5,831 bases of DNA from Bryobacteraceae bacterium. Its GTDB lineage: Bacteria > Acidobacteriota > Terriglobia > Bryobacterales > Bryobacteraceae. Made by a program: the position numbers and the translations under genes. The stretch spans positions 1 to 5,831 of the forward strand of contig JAICMB010000236.1 in the NCBI GenBank assembly GCA_025929455.1, given 5' to 3'. Shown one piece after another: positions 1-5,831 of the stretch (position 1 is its first letter; every line of letters begins with the position of its first letter). Below the pieces are notes generated by a model. It was given only the letters and a program-made list of their open reading frames with translations, did not search any database and was not told the origin of the DNA.

Positions 1-1
1 C

Positions 2-1126
2 ATCGGTGGCAGCGGCTCCGATTCCATCGCATCTCTAGCTGTTGACACGCTAGGCAACATTTATGCCGCGGGTACGACCGCTTCATCCGATTTCCCAACC
101 GCGACCAAACTCGGCCCGGCCACCGGTGTCCAACGCGCGTTCTTTCTGAAGATGACTTCGGCCGGCGCGATCTCCTACTTGACTCTGCTGGGTTCTACCG
201 GAGCGGATCAGGCGTTCGGGATAGCCGTCGATAGCTCGCAAAACGTATACGTCGCCGGACAGACGAATGCCGGCACTTTCCCGGTGACCTCGCGCGCCGT
301 ACAGGGTTTGTATTCGGGAGGTGCGGGCGATTGTTTCGTATCGAAAATAGCCGCCTCGGGCACATCGCTGGTGTATTCGACGTTTCTCGGAGGATCTGGC
401 GCCGACGTATGTAAGGCCATCGCGGTGGACGGCTCGGGAGCGGCGTACGTAACCGGCGCCACTTCGTCGGGCAATTTCCCCGTGCAGAGCGCCATCCAAT
501 CTACCGCTCACGGCGCGAGCGATGCTTTCCTCGCCCGGCTTTCGCCTGATGGAAGCGCGTTGCTTCTGTCCACATATTTCGGCGGTCTCGGCGGAGATGA
601 AGGCAATGCCCTTGCACTTGATACCGCCGGCTCCGTCTACATCGCTGGCGACACCAGTTCGCCCGATTTTCCGTCCACGAACACCTCGTATCAACCGCTT
701 AATAAAGGCGCTTCGGACGCGTTCCTGGCCAAGTTCGCTCCCGGCGGCACGTCGCTGTCGTGGTGCACGCAGTTCGGCGGAACGGGTTCTGAAGCTGCGC
801 AGTCACTCGCCCTCTCGTCCTCAGGCATCGCGGTTATCGCAGGATTTACGAACTCGGCCGACTTACCGCTTCAGCAGCCGGTGCAGACTCATCTGGCCGG
901 CGCCTTCGATGCATTCGCCGCGGTTTTCGACAGCGGCGGTTCGCACCTGCTGCTCTCGACATATATCGGGGGCGCTAACGACGACCGCGCGTTCGCAGCG
1001 GCGAACCTGAGCGCCGCCATCCTGCTTACCGGAATGACTCAGTCGGCGGACTTCCCGAGCGCGGGCGGAGGCCGCGCCGGTGTGCAAGGCAGCCTGGACC
1101 TGTTCGTCGCCGAGGTTCCGTTCAAC
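2..1126 (+). repeat. Six tandem SBBP-type beta-propeller blades (protein-level repeat)
   Basis: The hydrophobic residue before the GG or GS pair of each blade is encoded at positions 2, 188, 383, 578, 773 and 965. The spacings are 186, 195, 195, 195 and 192 bases, or 62-65 residues. Each blade then has a G-x-D-like acidic turn, an AVD or ALD strand, a Y/V-A-G-x-T strand and an FP motif; the later blades diverge most. A seventh blade would start near 1160, but the C-terminal domain begins at about 1145 instead. More blades probably lie upstream of the window. The repeat is clear in protein and weak in DNA, so it is an old duplication. Confidence 0.85.
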
Positions 1127-2278
1127 TTCACTCCGAGTTCAAAGGTCTATTTCTACCCAGCGACGCCCTGCCGCATGGTCGACACGCGCATACCCGCGCT
1201 GGGCGCTTTCTTCGGTCCGCCGGCGCTCGCGGCCGGAACGATTCGAAGCTTCCCTGCCGTTTCAAGCGCATGCGGGATGCCTGCTTCCGCGCTGGCTTAC
1301 GCCCTGAACGTGACCGCATTACCATCGTCAACGCTCGGGTTTCTCACGGTGTGGCCGGCCGGCCAACGGCAGCCGGTGGCATCGACGCTGAATTCCCTGG
1401 ATGGCCGCATCGTCGCAAATGCCGCTCTGATCGCCGCGGGATCGGGAGGAGCGTTTCAAGTGTACGCGATGAACGCTACCCATCTCCTGGTTGATGAAAG
1501 CGGGTACTTCACTTCGTCGGACGGAAGTTCCGGACTTGCCTTTTACCCGGTGCCTCCGTGCCGCGTCGCCGATACCCGCGACGCTTCGTTTGGAACCGCC
1601 TTCGGTCCGCCCAGCCTTGCCGCGGGGGTTGGCCGCGTTTTCCCGATCCCGCAGAGCCGTTGTCTGCCGGCCGGTGTTGCGCCACAGGCGTACTCACTGA
1701 ACTTCACGGTCGTACCGAAAAAGACATTGTCATTCCTGACTGTCTGGCCTGCCGGCGCGTCCATGCCCGGAGTATCCACACTCAATGCATTTGACGGCCG
1801 TGTGGTGGCGAACGCCGCGCTCGTGGGTGCAGGCAGCAACGGTGGTATATCTCTATTCGGCAGTGACGGTACCGACGTCATCGTTGATATAAACGGATAC
1901 TTCGCTCCGCCCACGCCCGCGGGCCTCTCGTTCCATCCGCTCTCACCTTGCCGCGTTGCCGATACGCGCTTCAGCGGAGGACCGCTGACCAACGCGGCGC
2001 CGTATCGTACGATCGGCGTCGCGGGTGTGTGTGGGGTCCCATCCGTCGCGCAGGCGTACGCCTTCAACGTAACCGCCGTGCCGCAGGGCGCGCTCGGTTA
2101 TCTCACGATCTGGCCTGCGGGAGTCAGACAACCCTCTGTATCCACCTTGAATTCCTACACCGGCACTGTGGTCGCCAACGCAGCGATTGTCCCCGCGGGG
2201 TCGAACGGAAGCATCAGTCTGTTTGCGAATGGAACAACGGACGTCGTACTGGATGTAGTTGGCTATTTCGCACCGTAA
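2..2278 (+). CDS. SBBP-repeat beta-propeller protein with triplicated C-terminal cysteine-pair domain (5' partial)
   Basis: The reading frame is open from the first full codon at position 2 to a TAA at 2276-2278, giving 758 visible residues, so the true start is upstream. The ATG at 152 falls inside a repeat and is not a credible start. The N-terminal half is an array of SBBP-type blades with the pattern GG-x-G-x-D, then A-V/L-D-x-x-G-x-x-Y-V/I-A/T-G-x-T, then a DFP-like motif. These form beta-propellers in the known family. The C-terminal half is three copies of a domain that begins with a PCR-x-x-DTR motif, passes through LNVTA and FLTVWPAG-like strands and VANAA, and ends in D-x-x-GYF. Cysteines at 1169/1271, 1559/1661 and 1949/2030 recur once per end of each domain's N-terminal half, suggesting disulfides and an extracytoplasmic location. 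The protein stops right after the third GYFAP, with no sorting signal or membrane anchor visible. A surface or secreted binding or adhesive role is possible, but the function is unknown. Confidence 0.9.
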   Translation: MGGSGSDSIASLAVDTLGNIYAAGTTASSDFPTATKLGPATGVQRAFFLKMTSAGAISYLTLLGSTGADQAFGIAVDSSQNVYVAGQTNAGTFPVTSRAVQGLYSGGAGDCFVSKIAASGTSLVYSTFLGGSGADVCKAIAVDGSGAAYVTGATSSGNFPVQSAIQSTAHGASDAFLARLSPDGSALLLSTYFGGLGGDEGNALALDTAGSVYIAGDTSSPDFPSTNTSYQPLNKGASDAFLAKFAPGGTSLSWCTQFGGTGSEAAQSLALSSSGIAVIAGFTNSADLPLQQPVQTHLAGAFDAFAAVFDSGGSHLLLSTYIGGANDDRAFAAANLSAAILLTGMTQSADFPSAGGGRAGVQGSLDLFVAEVPFNFTPSSKVYFYPATPCRMVDTRIPALGAFFGPPALAAGTIRSFPAVSSACGMPASALAYALNVTALPSSTLGFLTVWPAGQRQPVASTLNSLDGRIVANAALIAAGSGGAFQVYAMNATHLLVDESGYFTSSDGSSGLAFYPVPPCRVADTRDASFGTAFGPPSLAAGVGRVFPIPQSRCLPAGVAPQAYSLNFTVVPKKTLSFLTVWPAGASMPGVSTLNAFDGRVVANAALVGAGSNGGISLFGSDGTDVIVDINGYFAPPTPAGLSFHPLSPCRVADTRFSGGPLTNAAPYRTIGVAGVCGVPSVAQAYAFNVTAVPQGALGYLTIWPAGVRQPSVSTLNSYTGTVVANAAIVPAGSNGSISLFANGTTDVVLDVVGYFAP
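1145..2275 (+). repeat. Three tandem copies of a 115-123-residue cysteine-pair domain (protein-level repeat)
   Basis: Copy 1 spans about 1145-1510, copy 2 about 1535-1903 and copy 3 about 1925-2269. Each opens with a Y/F/H-P-x-x-PCR-x-x-DTR segment. Each continues through a second cysteine, an A-Y-A/S-L/F-N-V/F-T strand, a TVWPAG or TIWPAG motif, STLN, VANAA, a glycine-rich turn and a final D-x-x-GYF. The linkers between copies are about 7-8 residues. From memory, similar domains (VALNVT, FLTVYPAG, VDVxGYF) occur in secreted actinobacterial and acidobacterial proteins of unknown function; I could not search to confirm this. Confidence 0.85.
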
Positions 2279-2486
2279 CCGCACGCGTTGGAGATGAACC
2301 CATTCGGTCGGCAATCGCGCCGCAATTCTGCATTACTGCCGCGTTGGCAATAAACGGAACCTCCAGGCTTGTTGCATTTCCGACCCTCACGACGTACTTT
2401 GGACGGTCAGCACTTTCGGGCAGGTGATGCGGCCGTATCAACCGGCGCGGCTCGGACTCGTCGCACCTGAACTGCTCGTTGCTGGT

Positions 2487-2563
2487 TGGTGGGCGCTCGC
2501 AGGCTCGAACTGCGGACCTCCTGCTTGTAAGGCAGGCGCTCTAACCGGCTGAGCTAAGCGCCC
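2487..2563 (-). tRNA. tRNA-Val (anticodon UAC)
   Basis: Read on the minus strand from 2563, the sequence folds into a full cloverleaf of 77 nt. The acceptor stem GGGCGCT/AGCGCCC pairs perfectly over 7 bp. The D stem is GCTC/GAGC, the anticodon stem CCTGC/GCAGG has loop CTTACAA (anticodon TAC), the variable loop is AGGTC, and the T stem CGCAG/CTGCG has loop TTCGAGC. The discriminator base is A, as expected for valine, and the CCA end is encoded at 2489-2487. The anticodon reads GUA and, with wobble modification, other valine codons. The gene is divergent from the TonB-dependent receptor gene, and nothing suggests an integrated element at its 3' end. Confidence 0.97.
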
Positions 2564-2632
2564 TCCGAAGATGCTTCTTCATTCTATCGAACGACTCGCG
2601 TGCGCGTTTTCTACAATGAAAGATCCCACGCG
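2564..2632. promoter_or_regulatory. Divergent intergenic region, presumed promoters for tRNA-Val and receptor gene
   Basis: Only 69 bases separate the tRNA 5' end from the receptor ATG, so both promoters should lie here or just inside the flanking genes. On the minus strand, TAGAAT (2586-2581) is a plausible -10 box that would leave a short tRNA leader. On the plus strand, TACAAT (2612-2617) resembles a -10 box but would give a leader of only about 9 bases. Neither has a convincing -35 box at normal spacing. A purine patch, GAAAGA (2618-2623), sits about 9 bases before the ATG at 2633 and may be a weak ribosome binding site. No riboswitch-sized leader fits in this space. Confidence 0.35.
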
Positions 2633-4456
2633 ATGAGAAAGATCCTTCTGTGTTTGGTCTGCCCGCTGCTTGCGGCTGCGCAGAACGGCGCGGCACCGCA
2701 ACAGCATCCGCAGCAACGGAAGGACACGGTCGTGGTCACCGGCACGTATGAGCCGGTGCCGCTCGGGGAGGCGGATCGTGACATCAGCGTGCTCGATCTT
2801 CCTTCCCGAGAGCGGATTCTCTTCGGTTCCATTGCTGATTTACTGCGGCTCGATTCCTCCATCGACCTAGGCGAGCGTGTGCCCGGCGGCGTGCAATCCG
2901 ACATCTCCATCCGCGGTGGCGCGTTCGGACAGACGCTGGTCTTGCTCAACGGCTTTCGCCTGAACGATCCGCAGACCGGGCACCACAACATGGACATTCC
3001 GGTGCCCCTCGATGCGATCAGCTCGGTCGAAATTCTGAAAGGCTCCGGATCCGCGCAATACGGCTCCGATGCCGTTGACGGCGTCGTCAACATCGTTGTC
3101 CGCCCGCCGGCTTCTCCCGAACTGCGCCTGCGCGCGGGCGTGGGCAACTTCGGCACGAACCAGCAAAGCGGGTCGCTCGCGTTCGGAGGCGCGGCTGCGA
3201 GCGAGGAACTCTCGTTCGCGCGCGATTTCTCCACCGGTTTTCGTCCCGACCGCGACTACCGCAATCTCTCTCTCGCCTCGCTCACGCATTTCACGTCGCG
3301 GCTCGGCAACAGCGACGTGTTGCTCGCGTCCACGGACCGCCCGTTCGGCGCGGATCAGTTCTACGGCGATTTCCCGTCCTGGGAACGAACCCGCGAATGG
3401 TTCGCCTCGCTGCGCCAGGAGCTCGGATCGCGCATGGAAACCGAGTTTGCCTACCGGCGACACACGGACCTGTTCGTGCTGTTCCGCGACGATCCGCAGA
3501 TCTACACGAACCGTCATGCGGACGAAACCTGGCAGGCCGCGTTCCGCCGCCACGATCCGCTTGCGCCGAACACGTCTGTGTTCTATGGCGCGGAGGGCTA
3601 TCGCGACACCATCGCCAGCAACAACCTCGGCGATCATCACCGCAATCGCGGCGCGGTCTACGCCGGCATCGACTTTCGCGCGCTGCACCGCTTCTCGTTA
3701 TCCGCGGGCGCGCGCGAGGAGTTCTACAGTACGGCCGCTGCGCGCAGCGTGCAAACCGAGTTCAGTCCAACGGTTGCAGGCGGCGTGTGGCTCACGTCCA
3801 CGCTAAAGCTGCGCGCGTCCTGGAGCCGGGCCTTCCGACTCCCGACTTACACCGATTTGTACTACATCGATCCTGCCAACATCGGCTCGCCCGACCTGCG
3901 CGCGGAGCACGCCACCAGTTACGAAGGCGGTCTCGTTTGGCAGCCCGTCGCCAAGCTGCGAGCCGAAGCCACCGTTTTCCGCCGCGACGAACGCGACGGC
4001 ATCGATTACGTGCGCGCCAGCGCGGCCGTGCCGTGGCGTGCGACCAACTTCGACCGTCTCGATTTCACGGGTGTCGAAGCCGGCGTCAACGTGCGGCTTG
4101 AGCACGGTCAGGCGATCGCGGTGAACTTCACGGGGCTAGCGGGCTCGACGGCAGCCGCTGTTGGTCTCGAATCGAAGTACGTTTTTAACTACCCGACGCA
4201 GAGCGCGGTGGCGTCGTGGATGGCGCCGCTGCCGGGCGGGTTCGTGGCACGGACGCGCGCGGGTGTGCTGAACCGGCGCGGGCGCTCGCCCTATGCGCTG
4301 TGGGATGCATCGGCGGGGTGGACACGAGGTGTCGTGCATCCGTTCTTCGAGGCGGCCAATATTACTAGCACCAGCTACGAGGAAATTCCCGGTGTGGTGA
4401 TGCCGGGGAGGTCGATTGTGGGCGGTGTTGAGCTACTCCTCGGGGGGGTCAAGTAG
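2633..4456 (+). CDS. TonB-dependent outer-membrane receptor, BtuB-like
   Basis: This is a 607-residue protein, close to BtuB length and much shorter than the carboxypeptidase-domain TonB receptors common in Acidobacteriota. I chose the ATG at 2633 because it directly precedes a signal peptide (basic MRK, hydrophobic core, likely cleavage after AAA at residues 14-16). A GTG at 2600 would add 11 residues ahead of it. A short Gln/Pro-rich linker leads to a TonB box, DTVVVTG (31-37). The plug domain spans about 45-155, with the conserved IRGGAFGQTLVLLNG (93-107), NDPQTGHHN (111-119), VEILKG (132-137), YGSDA and GVVNI motifs. The rest is the beta-barrel, including a typical NIGSPDLRAEHATSYEGGL stretch. 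Such receptors import scarce ligands through the outer membrane using TonB-ExbBD energy. The plug resembles the cobalamin and metal-chelate group, but the substrate is inferred only. The last strand ends in GGVK rather than the usual terminal aromatic residue. The gene converges on the ABC ATPase gene, overlapping it by 8 bases. Confidence 0.9.
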   Translation: MRKILLCLVCPLLAAAQNGAAPQQHPQQRKDTVVVTGTYEPVPLGEADRDISVLDLPSRERILFGSIADLLRLDSSIDLGERVPGGVQSDISIRGGAFGQTLVLLNGFRLNDPQTGHHNMDIPVPLDAISSVEILKGSGSAQYGSDAVDGVVNIVVRPPASPELRLRAGVGNFGTNQQSGSLAFGGAAASEELSFARDFSTGFRPDRDYRNLSLASLTHFTSRLGNSDVLLASTDRPFGADQFYGDFPSWERTREWFASLRQELGSRMETEFAYRRHTDLFVLFRDDPQIYTNRHADETWQAAFRRHDPLAPNTSVFYGAEGYRDTIASNNLGDHHRNRGAVYAGIDFRALHRFSLSAGAREEFYSTAAARSVQTEFSPTVAGGVWLTSTLKLRASWSRAFRLPTYTDLYYIDPANIGSPDLRAEHATSYEGGLVWQPVAKLRAEATVFRRDERDGIDYVRASAAVPWRATNFDRLDFTGVEAGVNVRLEHGQAIAVNFTGLAGSTAAAVGLESKYVFNYPTQSAVASWMAPLPGGFVARTRAGVLNRRGRSPYALWDASAGWTRGVVHPFFEAANITSTSYEEIPGVVMPGRSIVGGVELLLGGVK

Positions 4457-5162
4457 CGGACGGATGGGCAGGCAGCAAGACTGCCTGCCCCACTTTGCCG
4501 TCGCTGGTGATCCAGCCATCTTCGATCTGGATGATGCGGTCGCCGTACTCGGCGTTGCGCTCGTTGTGGGTGACCTGGATGATCGTGGCGCCCTCGTCGT
4601 TCAATCTTTTGAAGAGGTCCATGATTTCCTTGCCTTGGCTGGAGTGCAGATTGCCCGTGGGCTCGTCCGCCAGAATGACCTTGGGATTGGCGATCACGGC
4701 GCGTGCGATGGCGACCAGTTGTTGTTGGCCGCCCGAGAGTTGATTCGGGAACAGGTCCTTTTTGCCTACGATTTGGAAGCGGTCCAGCACGTCGCAGACG
4801 ATGCTCTCGCGTTCCGCCTTCTTCACGTTGCGATACGAGAGCGGCACTTCGAGATTCTCGTAAACCGTCAGCGTGTCGATGAGGTGGTAGCTCTGAAAAA
4901 CGAAGCCAAAGTACTGTTTGTACAGCTCCATGCGCTTCTTTTTGTCGAGCTTGTGCACGGGATGGCCGAACAGATGATATTCGCCCGACCAGGCGCTGTC
5001 GTGCATGCCGAGGACGTGCAGGAGCGTGCTCTTCCCTGCCCCCGACGGTCCCATGACCGAGACGAATTCGCCCTCGCGGATGTCCAGGTTAACGCGCCGC
5101 AGCACGAACGTTTTCGCGGGACCGTGCTCGAAATATTTTTCGATGCCGCGAAGCTGAATCAC
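4449..5162 (-). CDS. ABC transporter ATP-binding protein, MacB/LolD-like (downstream of pair)
   Basis: This 237-residue cytoplasmic ATPase subunit lacks membrane segments, so it must pair with a separate permease. Visible motifs are Walker A GPSGAGKST (38-46), Q-loop FVFQ (87-90), signature LSGGQQQLVAIARA (142-155), Walker B VILADEP with catalytic E167, and H-loop H199. The D-loop reads GNLHS (170-174) where the neighbouring ATPase has GNLDS, and the signature is followed by Leu149 where Arg is usual. The start is a GTG at 5162-5160 whose last bases overlap the upstream gene's TGA (GTGA). No strong ribosome binding site is visible, so translational coupling is likely. The family works as a dimer driving MacB- or LolCDE-type export or membrane extraction. 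Residues 225-233, near the C-terminus, are encoded by a perfect palindrome. The ABC ATPase call is firm; the transported substrate is unknown. Confidence 0.92.
   Translation of the reverse strand: MIQLRGIEKYFEHGPAKTFVLRRVNLDIREGEFVSVMGPSGAGKSTLLHVLGMHDSAWSGEYHLFGHPVHKLDKKKRMELYKQYFGFVFQSYHLIDTLTVYENLEVPLSYRNVKKAERESIVCDVLDRFQIVGKKDLFPNQLSGGQQQLVAIARAVIANPKVILADEPTGNLHSSQGKEIMDLFKRLNDEGATIIQVTHNERNAEYGDRIIQIEDGWITSDGKVGQAVLLPAHPSAT
4466..4490. repeat. Perfect 10-bp inverted repeat with 5-base loop at convergent gene ends
   Basis: GGGCAGGCAG (4466-4475) and CTGCCTGCCC (4481-4490) are exact reverse complements separated by CAAGA. The hairpin begins 10 bases after the receptor stop and lies inside the last codons of the opposing ATPase gene. 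Its very stable GC stem and position fit a transcription terminator for the receptor gene or a bidirectional one, but there is no U-rich tract on either side. It could also be one copy of a dispersed intergenic palindromic repeat. The hairpin is certain and its role is not. Confidence 0.7.
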
Positions 5163-5831
5163 GCGGCGCTCACGGTCCCGTTGTTGGTCGCGCTTTGAAT
5201 CTTGCCGTCGAACAGGTGGATGCCGCGATCCGCGTATTTGGCATAGCGCGGGTCATGCGTCACCATGCAGATGGTCGCGCCGCCGCGATGCAAATCGCGC
5301 AGCAGATCCATCACCTGCTCGCCGTTGGTCGAATCCAGGTTTCCGGTAGGCTCGTCCGCCAGCAGGATGGACGGGTCGCCGGCGAGCGCGCGCGCCACCG
5401 CGACACGCTGCTGCTGACCGCCCGACAACTGAGAAGGATAATGCTTCATGCGGTGGGCCATGGCCACGCGCTCGAGCGCTTCCTGTACGCGCTTCTTGCG
5501 CTCGGCGGAGCCCATGCCACGATACGTCAGCGGCAGTTCGACGTTCTCATACACGGTCAGATCGCCAATGAGATTGAACGCCTGGAAGATGAATCCGATC
5601 TCACGGTTGCGAATACGCGCCCGCTCGCTCAGCTTCAGGTTCTGCACCGGCTTGCCGTTCAAGACGTAGGCGCCGTCCGACGGCGAGTCGAGCAGACCCA
5701 GGATCGCCAGCAGCGTGGATTTGCCGCAGCCCGACGGTCCTTCGATCGACACGTACTCTCCCTTCTTGATTTCCATGTCGATACCCGACAGAGCGTGCGT
5801 CTCCACCTCGTCGGTCATGAATACCTTGCTC
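5159..5831 (-). CDS. ABC transporter ATP-binding protein, MacB/LolD-like (upstream of pair, 5' partial)
   Basis: The frame is open to the window edge. Before the ATG at 5818 it continues with codons for S-K-V-F, which match the family's usual N-terminal strand, so the real start lies outside and that Met is internal. Numbered from that Met, the motifs are Walker A GPSGCGKST (27-35), Q-loop FIFQ (76-79), signature LSGGQQQRVAVARAL (131-145), Walker B ILLADEP with E156, D-loop GNLDS and H-loop H188; all are canonical. The IRNREIGFIFQAFNLI segment is typical of MacB-like ATPases that work with separate MacB/FtsX-type permeases. The TGA stop (5161-5159) overlaps the GTG start of the second ATPase, so the two form one operon and may form a heterodimer. 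Membrane-fusion and permease genes are expected upstream but cannot be seen. Confidence 0.93.
   Translation of the reverse strand, partial: SKVFMTDEVETHALSGIDMEIKKGEYVSIEGPSGCGKSTLLAILGLLDSPSDGAYVLNGKPVQNLKLSERARIRNREIGFIFQAFNLIGDLTVYENVELPLTYRGMGSAERKKRVQEALERVAMAHRMKHYPSQLSGGQQQRVAVARALAGDPSILLADEPTGNLDSTNGEQVMDLLRDLHRGGATICMVTHDPRYAKYADRGIHLFDGKIQSATNNGTVSAA

Noticed and set aside
83..694. 203-codon open frame on the minus strand opposite the SBBP blades
   Set aside because: It is antisense to regular, well-conserved blades. Its length is explained by high GC and the repeated codon pattern.
2279..2486. Possible gene remnant, small RNA or terminator between the SBBP gene and the tRNA
   Set aside because: Open frames here are extensions of shadow frames from the flanking gene. 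Inverted repeats are only about 4 bp and no U-rich run follows them. I see nothing supportable.
2487..2563. tRNA 3' end as an integration (attachment) site
   Set aside because: I found no second copy of the tRNA 3' end in the window, and no integrase or other mobile-element gene is present.
2867..3688. 273-codon open frame on the minus strand inside the receptor gene
   Set aside because: It is antisense to a gene with strong plug and barrel motifs. Its translation is Arg/Ala/Glu-rich with no recognisable motif, as expected of a shadow frame in GC-rich DNA.
4416..5198. 260-codon open frame on the plus strand opposite the second ATPase
   Set aside because: The opposite strand carries every ABC ATPase motif. 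This frame is the antisense shadow and has no family resemblance.
1..5831. CRISPR array, insertion sequence or new defence system
   Set aside because: There are no short regular DNA repeats with spacers, no transposase motifs and no terminal inverted repeats. All sizeable genes fall in known families.

Overview
This window carries parts of ordinary accessory and housekeeping loci from a GC-rich Gram-negative bacterium. The SBBP-type beta-propeller protein, the TonB-dependent outer-membrane receptor and the tandem MacB-like ATPases together suggest Acidobacteriota, perhaps a Solibacter/Bryobacter relative. That placement is inference from protein style; no marker gene is present to confirm it.

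Layout. (1) Positions 2-2278, plus strand: the 3' part of a large, probably secreted protein. It has six visible SBBP-type blades with a regular period of about 65 residues, followed by three tandem copies of a 115-123-residue cysteine-pair domain. Its start lies upstream of the window. (2) Positions 2279-2486: about 208 bases in which I see no convincing gene, RNA or terminator. (3) Positions 2487-2563, minus strand: a complete tRNA-Val (anticodon UAC) with an encoded CCA end. (4) Positions 2564-2632: a short divergent intergenic region that should hold promoters for the tRNA and the next gene. (5) Positions 2633-4456, plus strand: a complete BtuB-sized TonB-dependent receptor with signal peptide, TonB box and plug. 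(6) Positions 4449-5831, minus strand: two tandem ABC ATPases of the MacB/LolD type. They overlap by 4 bases (GTGA). The upstream one runs off the right edge of the window, and the downstream one converges on the receptor gene, the two 3' ends overlapping by 8 bases. A perfect 10-bp palindrome with a 5-base loop sits just past the receptor stop, inside the last codons of the ATPase gene.

How the genes relate. The two ATPases are clearly one translationally coupled transcription unit. They probably energise a MacB/LolCE-like export complex whose membrane subunits are outside the window. The receptor is a separate unit that would import a TonB-dependent ligand such as a corrinoid or metal chelate. 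The SBBP protein is a third, unrelated unit. I found no evidence for a new multi-gene system. The most notable items are the domain architecture of the first protein, the palindrome shared by the two convergent gene ends, and the altered D-loop of one ATPase.
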